From NCBI RefSeq assembly GCF_000741285.1, contig NZ_JGZE01000009.1, positions 16 through 64,015 on the forward strand: DNA of 64,000 nucleotides. The letters run 5' to 3'. Position numbers and translations under genes: made by a program. The number at the start of each line of letters is the position of its first letter. The first letter of the stretch is position 1. This document shows, one piece after another, positions 1-9,006 of this stretch. The DNA comes from Bifidobacterium mongoliense DSM 21395 (GTDB lineage: Bacteria; Actinomycetota; Actinomycetes; Actinomycetales; Bifidobacteriaceae). Under the pieces are notes generated by a model. The model saw only the letters and a list, made by a program, of their open reading frames with translations, searched no databases and was not told where the DNA came from.

Positions 1-2
1 CG

Positions 3-164
3 GGAGATCCGCAGGACGAACCCGCGTGGTCGGCGCTTCCCCGACGGCAGGAGCGCTTGATGCTCATCAGCGCCAGAATCAGATACGTCACCGCCAACGA
101 CTGGTCGGCCCGACGCTACCTGGACATGTCCCGACTTCACGACACCATACAGGAAGCGAGTTGA
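3..164 (+). CDS. C-terminal fragment, unknown protein
   Basis: An open frame enters from the left edge and ends in TGA. It encodes about 53 residues, rich in Arg and Asp, ending in LHDTIQEAS. I do not recognise the family. The frame has no visible start inside the window, so it is the tail of a longer gene or a remnant. It lies directly upstream of another remnant and next to recombinase genes, so mobile-element debris is the best guess. Confidence 0.25.
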   Translation, partial: GDPQDEPAWSALPRRQERLMLISARIRYVTANDWSARRYLDMSRLHDTIQEAS

Positions 165-176
165 ACATCGTGCCAT

Positions 177-337
177 GACAGGCAGAAACAATTTGCGCAA
201 GATTCCGGGCACTACCCGAGCAGCTGGACCGACTCGTTGATAGAGCCTTCGGGGCAGAGAAACCATGCCAGACGGACGAGGAGCGCCTCGCGATTCTCTT
301 CGCGCGGTACAAGGAGCTCAAGGACGTCAGAGCGTAG
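177..337 (+). pseudogene. Remnant resembling the tail of a type IIL (MmeI-like) methyltransferase
   Basis: After an in-frame TGA there is an open frame of about 53 codons ending at TAG 335-337. It reads ALPEQLDRLVDRAFGAEKP followed by TDEERLAILFARYKEL. From memory, this pattern (a small helix with LDxxVDxAFG, then DEERLAILFxxY) occurs at the extreme C terminus of MmeI-like class I SAM-dependent DNA methyltransferases. No catalytic motif is present, so it is at most a remnant of a restriction-modification gene. The family call is recollection, not a search result. Confidence 0.3.
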
Positions 338-390
338 TTAGTTATATAACTAACTAGTTGCATTGCCGTGCACGGTTCATAAATGCACTC

Positions 391-939
391 TCATGCCTTT
401 ATGACGCTGTATATGGTCTGTCTGCTGACGTGGTACTGGTCGGCTATCTCCTGCACCGTGAGGGTTCGGCTTTGATAGAGTTCGCGGATGCGCGTGCGCT
501 GTTGCTCGGTGAGCTTGGAGGGTCGGCCGCCCTTACGCCCACGTGCCCATGGCCGCCCGCAATCCCGCTTGGTGCGTTCCCGAATCAGATCGCGCTCGAA
601 CTGCGCCATCGCGGCGAACACATTGAAGACCAGGATGCCGCCGGGCGTGGTGGTGTCCATGTTCTCCGTAAGGCTCCTGAACCCCACTCCCCTGGATTGC
701 AGCAGGTTCATCAAGTCCACGAGATTCTGCACGCTACGCCCCAACCGATCCAGCTTCCACACGACGAGCGTGTCCCCGTCGCGGATCACATCGAGCAGGC
801 GATCCAGTTCGGGCCGGTGCGCCTTCGCGCCCGACGCATGATCGGTGAACAGCCGTTCACAGCCGGCCTTGTCGAGCGCGTCGGTCTGCAACGCCTCGTT
901 CTGTTCCAGAGTGCTTACCCTGGCGTAACCGACGATCAT
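391..939 (-). CDS. Serine recombinase, resolvase/invertase family
   Basis: 182 residues, the usual length for small serine recombinases of the resolvase/invertase group. The N terminus IVGYARVSTLEQ carries the nucleophilic Ser (residue 9) and a conserved Arg. LVVWKLDRLGRS (about 60-71) is the hallmark dimer/active-site motif, followed by the FAAMAQFERDLIRERT long E-helix. The C-terminal 45 residues form a helix-turn-helix (LTVQEIADQYHVSRQTIYSVIK). It should cut and rejoin DNA at short crossover sites by a Ser-linked intermediate, for cointegrate or dimer resolution or inversion. It starts 2 nt after the stop of the RHH gene and is therefore probably the third gene of one operon. No clear res site was found next to it. 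Confidence 0.9.
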   Translation of the reverse strand: MIVGYARVSTLEQNEALQTDALDKAGCERLFTDHASGAKAHRPELDRLLDVIRDGDTLVVWKLDRLGRSVQNLVDLMNLLQSRGVGFRSLTENMDTTTPGGILVFNVFAAMAQFERDLIRERTKRDCGRPWARGRKGGRPSKLTEQQRTRIRELYQSRTLTVQEIADQYHVSRQTIYSVIKA

Positions 940-941
940 GG

Positions 942-1283
942 TCAGGCGGCCTGCAACCGGTGGTTCTGGTGCTTCATCTCCTGCTCGATGAGCATGCGCA
1001 GATACTCGGACTTGTTGCGCAATCCCGAACGTTCACGCTGCTCGTCCACGAAGGCAGCCATCGACTCGGAAGCCTTGAAATGAATCTGCACGCTCTTCTC
1101 CCTGGGCTTGTCCCCCAGGCGAGGCCTGCCCATCAATACAGCCACGGCATCCGCAACATTATCGGTGCCGGCCGCCTCCATCAAATCGTGATCGGCCTCA
1201 ACCTGAGCCTGGGCGCCGGTACTCTCCACCGCCTGAGAATCATCCCACTGCCACGTCTCGTCCTGCAATGCCATGAGGTTCAC
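942..1283 (-). CDS. Putative ribbon-helix-helix DNA-binding protein (antitoxin-like)
   Basis: 113 residues with a low-complexity acidic N-terminal half (about 1-60). A compact C-terminal part reads KSVQIHFKASESMAAFVDEQ then SGLRNKSEYLRMLIEQEM. The order strand (SVQIHFKAS), helix, GLRNKSEYLR turn, helix is typical of ribbon-helix-helix proteins such as plasmid copy/partition regulators and type II antitoxins. It lies 7 nt after the 91-codon gene upstream and 2 nt before the recombinase. Its acidic N-terminal half could wrap a basic partner. Whether it is an antitoxin or only a repressor of the operon is inference. Confidence 0.5.
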   Translation of the reverse strand: MNLMALQDETWQWDDSQAVESTGAQAQVEADHDLMEAAGTDNVADAVAVLMGRPRLGDKPREKSVQIHFKASESMAAFVDEQRERSGLRNKSEYLRMLIEQEMKHQNHRLQAA

Positions 1284-1290
1284 CTACCTT

Positions 1291-1548
1291 TCAATCCTTG
1301 TCCCAGAAGCCACCCTGTTCGGCGTTCACATGGAACACCACGATGCCCTGCCCCGGAATGACCTTCATCATGACCTCGATGCTCGGCACCAGCGGGTCAC
1401 CATGGTGCAGTCCAGTGAACTTAAGATAGCGTTCACCGCTCCGCACCAGCACCTTACGACGAATCAGATGCTGATACGCAAACAACACATCGGCGACCGT
1501 GTAACCATGGCGCTCGGCCGAGCGGGCAAACACCATTCTTGAAGACAT
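1291..1548 (-). CDS. Small unknown protein, candidate toxin partner of the RHH protein
   Basis: About 85 residues from ATG 1548. A GTG 18 nt upstream is also possible. It reads FARSAERHGYTVADVLFAYQH then strand-rich segments (RYLKFTGLHHG, IEVMMKVIPGQGIVVFHVNAE). The layout, an N-terminal helix with HGYTxxDVLFA followed by beta strands, is reminiscent of BrnT-like RNase toxins, but I see no decisive signature. It is the first gene of a three-gene minus-strand cluster with an RHH protein and a recombinase. A -10-like TATACT (1555-1560, read on the minus strand) sits only about 6 nt before the ATG and there is no Shine-Dalgarno, which suggests a leaderless mRNA. Confidence 0.45.
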   Translation of the reverse strand: MSSRMVFARSAERHGYTVADVLFAYQHLIRRKVLVRSGERYLKFTGLHHGDPLVPSIEVMMKVIPGQGIVVFHVNAEQGGFWDKD

Positions 1549-1558
1549 GACATAAGTA

Positions 1559-1576
1559 TAGCACACTTTCGTGCTA
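1559..1576 (-). promoter_or_regulatory. Inverted repeat overlapping the -10 of the putative TA operon
   Basis: TAGCAC-N6-GTGCTA is a perfect 6-bp inverted repeat lying on the -10-like TATACT in front of the 91-codon gene. RHH antitoxins commonly bind such repeats and repress their own operon. That this is the operator is inference from position. Confidence 0.4.
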
Positions 1577-1817
1577 CGTGCAGGTTCTTATGTGAAGAAA
1601 CTCAACCCAATCAAGCGATTACTGCACTCTGATTCTTGCACGGGTTTCTATACACGTTTCAGTATGAAAAAAAGGCCTGGATCGGCAGGCCGTGGGATTG
1701 TCTAGAAAACGTTCGATTCAGGGACACTGAAGTATCGGCCATAACGATTTATCTGGATGGCGCAAGGATGCGACCGATGATCAGTCGCGTGGCCGCCGCG
1801 CGCATAAAGGAGCTGTC

Positions 1818-4167
1818 ATGAAGCTTGTATTCCATGGAACCTCATCACACTGGGAGGAGGGCATCCCGCTCGGCAACGGCCGAATGGGAGCGGTTCTGTG
1901 CTCCGAACCCGAAACGGACGTGCTATATCTCAATGATGACACGTTATGGTCCGGCTATCCGCATGAGGAGACCGCGGCACTGACACCGAAGATCGTCACG
2001 GCCGACAGACAGGCAGTGTTCCGCGACGACTACGCGGCTGCGACGCGAATCATCGGGGAAACCACCCTGCAGGAAAGGGACGAGCAGATGTTCGAACCGT
2101 TCGGAACGGCTCGAATCCATTATTCGGCCCCTCGGGCAAACGTAACGGCATAATATGACGTCTGGATCTCGCTAGGGCCATCGCCTCCGAGACATTCCGG
2201 ATAAGCTCTGGCACGTCTCAGTCGAATCATGGTGCAGCAAACCCGACGATACGTTGATCTACAGCATGACGTCGAGCGAGGCCATCAATGTGGGCATCGA
2301 CGTATCCGGCAAATTCCTCAGACAATCCAAAACATCTTTGCAGTCCGGCTCCGATGCACGAAAAGCAACCCTCATCGTCATGGGACGGATGCCCGGCCTT
2401 AACATCGGCCTGCTACCCCACCCTTCCGACAATCCCTGGGAAGATGAACTGAACGGGACCGGAATGGCGTACGCCGGCGCTCTCTCTGTCACCGTCGAAG
2501 ATGGCGACATCCAAGCGAGCGGCAATGTCCTGCACTGTTCGAACGTTACCGGACTGCTGTTGCGTTTCCGCAGCATGAGCGGATTCCGCGGAAGCAACGA
2601 ACAGCCCGAACGCGATATGACGGTCATCGCTAATCATCTTGAGAAGTCCCTCACCGAATGGCAGTCTGATTCACAAACGTTGCTTGACCGCCATATCGCT
2701 GACTACCGGCAGTACTTCGATAGGGTCTCCGTACATCTCGGCCCCGCACACGAAGATGACGTAGAGGTGCCGTTCACTGAAATCCTGCGTTCAAGAACAG
2801 GGAATGCGCCACACCTCTTGGAAAAGCTATCGGAAGCGATGTTCGACTTCGGACGGTATCTGCTGATCTCCTCGTCCAGGCAGCACACTCAACCGGCCAA
2901 TCTACAGGGCCTATGGAACCATAAGGACTTCCCAAACTGGTATGGCGCGTATACGACGAACATTAATGTCGAGATGAACTACTGGATGACCGGCCCCTGC
3001 GCATTACAGGAGCTTATCGAACCACTTGTTACCATGAATGAGGAACTTTTGGACCCTGGCCATGGAGTGGCCGAGCATGTTCTAGGGTGCCGCGGATCCG
3101 CCGTCTTCCACAATGTGGATATTTGGCGCAGAGCGCTACCAGCGAACGGAAATCCAATGTGGTCATTCTGGCCATTCGGACAAGCATGGATGTGCCGCAA
3201 CCTGTTCGACGAGTACCTGTTCAATCAAGATAGCTCGTATCTGGCCCGCATCTGGCCGATCATGAAGGAAAGTGCCCGATTTTGCATGGATTTCCTGTCG
3301 GACACGGAACATGGGCTTGCCCCCTCTCCCGCTACTTCTCCAGAAAACTACTTCCTGGTCAACGACAAGTCAGCCTCTGTCGCCCGAAGCAGCGAGAACG
3401 CCACGGCCATCGTGCGCAATCTGCTCAATGACCTTATTCGAGCATCACAGGATGTGGAAGCCCTCGGCGAAAAGGACAGGAATCTGGTTCAAGAAGCGAA
3501 ACATATCTGCGCGCAGCTGGCTGAACCGCAGATAGGTACGGATGGCAGAATCCTCGAGTGGAACGATGAATTCGTCGAAGCCGATCCCCATCATCGTCAC
3601 CTATCGCACCTGTACGAGCTATATCCAGGGGTAGGCATCACATCGAAGACCCCACGTTTGGAGAAGGCCGCGAGGAAATCCCTTGAAATACGTGGCGACG
3701 ACGGTTCTGGCTGGAGCATCGTCTGGCGCATGATCATGTGGGCCCGCCTGAGGGACGCGGAACATGCCGAACGCATCATCGGCATGTTCCTACGCCCTGT
3801 CGACACTGATGCCGAAACCGATCTGCTTGGCGGAGGCGTGTACGACAGCGGCCTATGCGCGCACCCTCCATTCCAGATCGACGGCAATCTCGGCTTTCCG
3901 GCAGCATTGTCGGAAATGCTTCTGCAAAGCCATGACGGATTGATTCGGCTTCTTCCCGCGCTGCCGGAAGATTGGAAGGAAGGCAGTTTCCGAGGTCTCC
4001 GCGCAAGAGGCGGAATACTAGTGAACGCGTCATGGACGGCAGAGACGTTGGCATATTCGCTACGCTGCTCGGAACCGATGGAGATCACTCTGATCGCCGA
4101 GGGAACCAACATGGCACATGTCAAATTATCTCCCGATGCACCGTTTGAGGGTGTCATCCATCGATAG
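1818..4167 (+). pseudogene. GH95 alpha-1,2-L-fucosidase, disrupted by two frameshifts
   Basis: Three frames joined give about 780 residues, the normal size of GH95 alpha-L-fucosidases, which hydrolyse Fuc-alpha-1,2-Gal in milk oligosaccharides and mucin. The first frame starts with a good AAAGGAG site (FHGTSSHWEEGIPLGNGRMGA, LNDDTLWSGYP) and ends at about 2150. A middle piece in another frame reads [14 protein letters not shown] (from 2162). The third frame picks up [12 protein letters not shown] before 2254 and runs to 4167. Catalytic-region motifs are intact downstream: [11 protein letters not shown] (paired Asn), [10 protein letters not shown] (general acid Glu) and FQIDGNLGF (Asp). No signal peptide is present, so the ancestor was intracellular. 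Both breaks fall within about 100 bp, so the protein cannot be made full length. Confidence 0.85.
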
Positions 4168-4194
4168 GATCCGATGGCACCCCGAATCGAAAAA

Positions 4195-4242
4195 GCTGGC
4201 CATATTCCCTGTCATTGAGAAACATGGCCAGCATCATTTTTT
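4195..4242 (+). terminator. Rho-independent terminator after the GH95 locus
   Basis: GCTGGCCAT (4195-4203) pairs perfectly with ATGGCCAGC (4224-4232), and ATCATTTTTT follows. It separates the fucosidase from the LacI gene. Confidence 0.8.
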
Positions 4243-4302
4243 CGGAAAGAAAAACCACCCCGCGATACACATATTGCATGACACAACATGATAAAATTGT
4301 TA

Positions 4303-4316
4303 CTAAACACGTTTAG
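4303..4316. promoter_or_regulatory. LacI-type operator upstream of the LacI gene
   Basis: CTAAAC-AC-GTTTAG is a near-perfect palindrome 29 nt before the repressor's start codon. It has the size and A/T-flanked form of LacI/GalR operators, so autoregulation is likely. An AAGGAGG ribosome site (4330-4336) follows it. Confidence 0.5.
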
Positions 4317-4338
4317 TCATCAGATTGCAAGGAGGTAG

Positions 4339-5364
<1,026 letters not shown>

Positions 5365-5381
5365 CATGGCGCAATGATGGG

Positions 5382-5421
5382 AAAGGACGTGGATTCCCGC
5401 TCCGGGGGATCCACGGCCTTT
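5382..5421 (+). terminator. Hairpin after the LacI gene
   Basis: AAAGGACGTGGAT (5382-5394) pairs with ATCCACGGCCTTT (5409-5421), leaving one small internal mismatch. It ends in TTTCG. Confidence 0.55.
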
Positions 5422-5437
5422 CGCTTCCTGATATGAA

Positions 5438-5485
5438 GAAGGGGCATGGTGGCTGGAAACATGCGAAATGACGTCATGCCCCTTC
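5438..5485. terminator. Second hairpin between convergent lacI-like gene and lacZ
   Basis: GAAGGGGCATG (5438-5448) pairs perfectly with CATGCCCCTTC (5475-5485). With the neighbouring hairpins it probably blocks read-through from both sides. There is no strong T-tract. Confidence 0.45.
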
Positions 5486-5526
5486 AAGACACCGCCGTAG
5501 GCATGCACCAGCGCCTTGTGGCAGTG

Positions 5527-5571
5527 TCTTTCCCGACATCGCGCGAAGGAGATGCGCGGCGTCGGGAAAGA
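5527..5571 (-). terminator. Hairpin downstream of lacZ
   Basis: TCTTTCCCGAC (5527-5537) pairs perfectly with GTCGGGAAAGA (5561-5571), with an inner CGCGC/GCGCG stem. It lies just beyond the lacZ stop on the minus strand. Confidence 0.5.
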
Positions 5572-5602
5572 GTTGGTCCGGCCCGTCGCGCACGGACCGC
5601 CG

Positions 5603-8600
5603 TCAGATCAGTTCGAGATCAACGTCGAGGCTGATCGGCCGGTCGGCGGGAATCTGGTATTGCGGGTGTACCGGCGACATCCAGGAATCGTCGCCGCCAA
5701 CGCCCATCTGGGCGGCGAGCACGCGCAGGAACATATGCTTCGGCACGGGCAGCTCGTCCTGATGCTGCGCCTCCTCGAGCATGAAGCTCGAATACGGCTG
5801 CAGGCTCATCGCGAACGGGTCCGCCCCGGCCGCGCGGTTTACGCGCAGGCCATGGCCATGCCCGTCGGTGATCTCCGCCCAACGTACCTCTTCATGATTG
5901 CCGGTCTCCTGCGGCATGAGGTACGGCGCGTGGTCGGCGAACGCGTCGGTGCTCCAGATGCCCAGCTTGGCGTGCTTGCGATCCCGGTACGTCTCCTCCG
6001 GACCGGCACCGAAGAAACGCAGCCTGGAGTATTCGACCGGCAGCGCCCATTCGATGCCGAAGGCCGGCATGGTCGGCAGTTCGCCTTCTTTGCCCGGATA
6101 GTTGACGCGCAGGTTCACACGGCCGGTGGTGTCGGCGGTGTAGGCAACCGTCACCCGGGTGCGTTGCGGGGTGGCCAGCTCGTACACGTAGGTCGCCTTC
6201 AACGTATCGTCGTCGACCTGTTCGATCTCGTTGCCCACGCAACGGGCGTAACGGCCGGCGCCCAGCCACTGGACGCGTTCGAAGCCGTGGCCGGCGCCGC
6301 GGTCGTTGTCGGTGAGCGCGCGGAACGTGGTGATCGTCGGACGGCGAAGCACGAATTCACGGCCGTCGAAGGCGTAGGAGACCATGCCGCCCTGGGTGCG
6401 GGAGAACAGCATTTCGCGACCGGAACCCTGCACGCCGGCGTTCCAACGTCCGACGGTCACGACGCCGTCTATGGGCTTCTTGGCTTCCGCCATCGGTCTC
6501 ATACCGTCGATGACGGCCTGTCCGAACGACAGCTCGTAGCCCGCCGGGGCCCAATCGGTCGGCTCGGCGAGACGTTGCGAGACCTCAAGCACCAGCTCCT
6601 TGGCATCCGCGCGATACTGGTCTACAGGCCAGTCGATTGCGAAGGATGCTGTCTCGTTCGCGGGGACATCGAAACGGCGGTCGGACTGCCATACCGGTTC
6701 GCCATCGGCCAGCACGCGCAACGCGAACACGTAGCCACCTGTCGAAGTGAACAGGTTGTCGTTCCTGACGACCACGCCGCTCTCGGTTACGTCCAAGTGC
6801 ACGTTGGCGTACAGCTGCTTGACTTCCTGCGCTTTCGGCGTGGGACGGCGGTCGGCGAACACCAGGCCGTCACCGGAGAACTCGTAGTCGCTCGGCCTGT
6901 CGCCGAAGTCACCGCCGTAGCACAGACGCTCGGTGCCGTCCGACTGCCTGGCGAGAATCGCCTGATCGATGAAGTCCCAGATGAATCCGCCCTGATAGTG
7001 CGGGTAGCGTTCGAGTGCGGTGTATTCGTCCATGTTGCCCACGGAGTTGCCCATCGCGTGCATGTATTCGCACAACAAGTACGGTTTCTTCGGATCGTTC
7101 TTCAAATATTCCTCGACCGCGTCGGCATGCACGTACATGTGGGTTTCGATGTCGCTCACGTCATCGTAGTCACGGTTGTGGGTCACGCCTTCGTAGTGCA
7201 CCGGACGGTTCGGATCGATGTCGTGCGCGTGCCGGTACATGGCGCGGAACACGTCTCCCGCATACGATTCGTTGCCCAGCGACCAGATCAGGACGCTCGG
7301 ATGGTTGTAGTCACGGCGCATCATGCTGTTGACGCGGTCCACGCAGGCGCCTTCCCACTGCGGTTTGCTGCCCGGAACGGCGGTCTCCTCGGTCAGTACA
7401 TCGCCCGGCAGGCACCAGCTGCCGTGGGTCTCGAGATTGGTCTCGTCAATCAGGTAGATGCCGTATTCGTCGCACAATTCGTACCAATAATCCTGGTTCG
7501 GATAGTGCGATGTGCGGATGGCGTTGATGTTGTGCCGCTTGCAGAACATCACGTCGTCGATCATGTCCTGCTTGGTGATGGCGCGACCTCGTTTGGCGTC
7601 GAATTCATGGCGGTCGGCGCCCTTGAAGACGATGCGCCTGCCGTTGATGGTCATGATGCCGTCTTCGATGCGGAAACGACGGAAGCCGATTCTCTGCACT
7701 GCCACTTCGGCGATGTTGCCGGCATGGTCGATGATGATGACATCAAGCTCGTAGAGAGCCGGATTCTCGGCGCTCCACGGAGTGACGTCCTGCAAGGAGC
7801 CGGAAGAAATCGAGGTCCGTCCGTCGACGCAGTGGGCGGTCTGCCAGACCACGTCGCCATCGGCGTCCTTCAGGGTCGCGGAGATGGTGGCCGCGTCGGC
7901 GGCGTTGCGCACAGACAGAACGGCATCGAAGGAGGCCGTACCGGTCTTGGCGTCGTAGTCCGTCTCGATCTGCATGTTGTCGATGTGCACGTGCGGCTGT
8001 GCGGCGAGTTCCACGGAACGGAACAGGCCGTGCAGCCGCCAGAAGTCCTGGTCCTCCAGCCAGGAGGCACTTGAATACTCGTAGCAGGCCACCGCCACGA
8101 CGTTCTCGCCGTCGTGCAACAGGTCAGTGACGTCGAATTCGTTCGGCGTGAACCCGTCCTCGCCATAGCCGGCGAACAGGCCGTTGACCCACACGTAGAT
8201 TGCGGTCGCCATGCCATGGAACACGATGGAGACGGTGCCGCCTGCGGCCTTGGCGCCGGCCAGTCGGTCGGAGACCGTGAATTTCCTGCGGTAGAGCGCC
8301 ACATGGTTGCTTTCCGGCACGTTCGGTTCGAGCGGGTTCTCGTGGCCGTCCCACGGGTACTGGATGTTCACGTACTTGTGGTTCATCAGACCAGCCGTCT
8401 GCAGGTGTCCCGGAACCTGGATGCGTTCGAATGCGGAGTCGTCGAAGTTTTCGGCCACGAACGGCTCCTCATGGAAGTCGATGTCGGAGGCCTGCACCAC
8501 CTCCACCCGCCATTCGCCGTCGAGGCTCTGCCTGAGATCCGAACGTTCATCGCCCTGCGGCATGTGCGCGTAATAGCGATGTTCCGAATGTGCCGGCACG

Positions 8601-8674
8601 CGGTTGACCGCGAAGATGGTGGGGTCGGTGAGCCAAGCTTCCGAGGCGTTCTCCACGCGGGTCTCTTCTGTCAT
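5603..8674 (-). CDS. lacZ: Beta-galactosidase, GH2 (LacZ type)
   Basis: 1023 residues, the same size as E. coli LacZ and carrying all five LacZ regions. The sugar-binding domain contains FVAENFDDSAFERIQVPGHLQ, and a TIM barrel follows. The acid/base Glu lies in IWSLGNESYAGD (near 466) and the nucleophile Glu in LLCEYMHAMGNS (near 535), matching E461 and E537 of E. coli. The C-terminal beta domain contains GPEETYRDRKHAKLG. There is no signal peptide, so it acts in the cytosol, splitting lactose imported by the divergent permease. The start is supported by AAAGGAAAG 8 nt upstream. Confidence 0.97.
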   Translation of the reverse strand: MTEETRVENASEAWLTDPTIFAVNRVPAHSEHRYYAHMPQGDERSDLRQSLDGEWRVEVVQASDIDFHEEPFVAENFDDSAFERIQVPGHLQTAGLMNHKYVNIQYPWDGHENPLEPNVPESNHVALYRRKFTVSDRLAGAKAAGGTVSIVFHGMATAIYVWVNGLFAGYGEDGFTPNEFDVTDLLHDGENVVAVACYEYSSASWLEDQDFWRLHGLFRSVELAAQPHVHIDNMQIETDYDAKTGTASFDAVLSVRNAADAATISATLKDADGDVVWQTAHCVDGRTSISSGSLQDVTPWSAENPALYELDVIIIDHAGNIAEVAVQRIGFRRFRIEDGIMTINGRRIVFKGADRHEFDAKRGRAITKQDMIDDVMFCKRHNINAIRTSHYPNQDYWYELCDEYGIYLIDETNLETHGSWCLPGDVLTEETAVPGSKPQWEGACVDRVNSMMRRDYNHPSVLIWSLGNESYAGDVFRAMYRHAHDIDPNRPVHYEGVTHNRDYDDVSDIETHMYVHADAVEEYLKNDPKKPYLLCEYMHAMGNSVGNMDEYTALERYPHYQGGFIWDFIDQAILARQSDGTERLCYGGDFGDRPSDYEFSGDGLVFADRRPTPKAQEVKQLYANVHLDVTESGVVVRNDNLFTSTGGYVFALRVLADGEPVWQSDRRFDVPANETASFAIDWPVDQYRADAKELVLEVSQRLAEPTDWAPAGYELSFGQAVIDGMRPMAEAKKPIDGVVTVGRWNAGVQGSGREMLFSRTQGGMVSYAFDGREFVLRRPTITTFRALTDNDRGAGHGFERVQWLGAGRYARCVGNEIEQVDDDTLKATYVYELATPQRTRVTVAYTADTTGRVNLRVNYPGKEGELPTMPAFGIEWALPVEYSRLRFFGAGPEETYRDRKHAKLGIWSTDAFADHAPYLMPQETGNHEEVRWAEITDGHGHGLRVNRAAGADPFAMSLQPYSSFMLEEAQHQDELPVPKHMFLRVLAAQMGVGGDDSWMSPVHPQYQIPADRPISLDVDLELI

Positions 8675-8743
8675 GATTCCTGCTTTCCTTTAAACATTAC
8701 GTCGTTGTCAATGTATCCAAGAGCGCTAAACTCTTTTACTTGG

Positions 8744-8772
8744 ATAATAAACCATTATTACTCATAATGCAA
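8744..8772 (-). promoter_or_regulatory. lacZ promoter
   Basis: On the minus strand TTGCAT (-35, 8767-8772), a 17-nt spacer and TATTAT (-10, 8744-8749) lie about 70 nt before the lacZ start. The spacing is ideal and the -10 matches five of six consensus bases. Confidence 0.55.
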
Positions 8773-8887
8773 ATCATGTTTTAGCTTTATCTTACTGACA
8801 ATATTCAAACGATTGCATGTCAGGACAGTTTCCCTTTTCCGTCATATCACATCAGTCGCAACACACTTTCGACACGCCGCGAAAGGC

Positions 8888-8904
8888 AAACGTTACTAAT
8901 GTTT
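8888..8904. promoter_or_regulatory. LacI-type operator between lacZ and the permease
   Basis: AAACGTTACTAATGTTT is a 17-bp palindrome with a single mismatched pair. It directly abuts the -35 hexamer of the permease promoter. It resembles GalR/LacI operators and shares the CTAA/TTAG and AAAC/GTTT words with the site in front of the local LacI gene. Confidence 0.55.
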
Positions 8905-8933
8905 TTTACTTTTTTCCGTAAACATCGTATACT
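8905..8933 (+). promoter_or_regulatory. Permease promoter
   Basis: TTTACT (-35, 8905-8910), 17-nt spacer, TATACT (-10, 8928-8933). A second TATACT lies at 8946-8951 inside the duplicated 18-mer. Confidence 0.5.
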
Positions 8934-8962
8934 CTAGTCTCGAGGTATACTCTAGTCTCGAG
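8927..8962 (+). repeat. Perfect tandem duplication of 18 bp carrying the -10 element
   Basis: GTATACTCTAGTCTCGAG occurs twice back to back (8927-8944 and 8945-8962). Each copy carries a TATACT and a CTCGAG palindrome. It lies between the operator and the permease ribosome site, so it duplicates the -10 or initiation region. Confidence 0.9.
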
Positions 8963-9006
8963 GTCAATGGGTGATCTTCACTCCGACTCTTCTAAGGAGA
9001 AAAGCA

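Noticed and set aside
1636..1821. 61-codon open frame before the fucosidase
   Set aside because: No ribosome site, no recognised sequence, overlaps the GH95 start and its AAAGGAG.
5516..8074. 852-codon plus-strand open frame opposite lacZ
   Set aside because: Antisense shadow of a high-GC gene. It has His/Val/Arg-rich composition without domains, and lacZ on the other strand is unambiguous.
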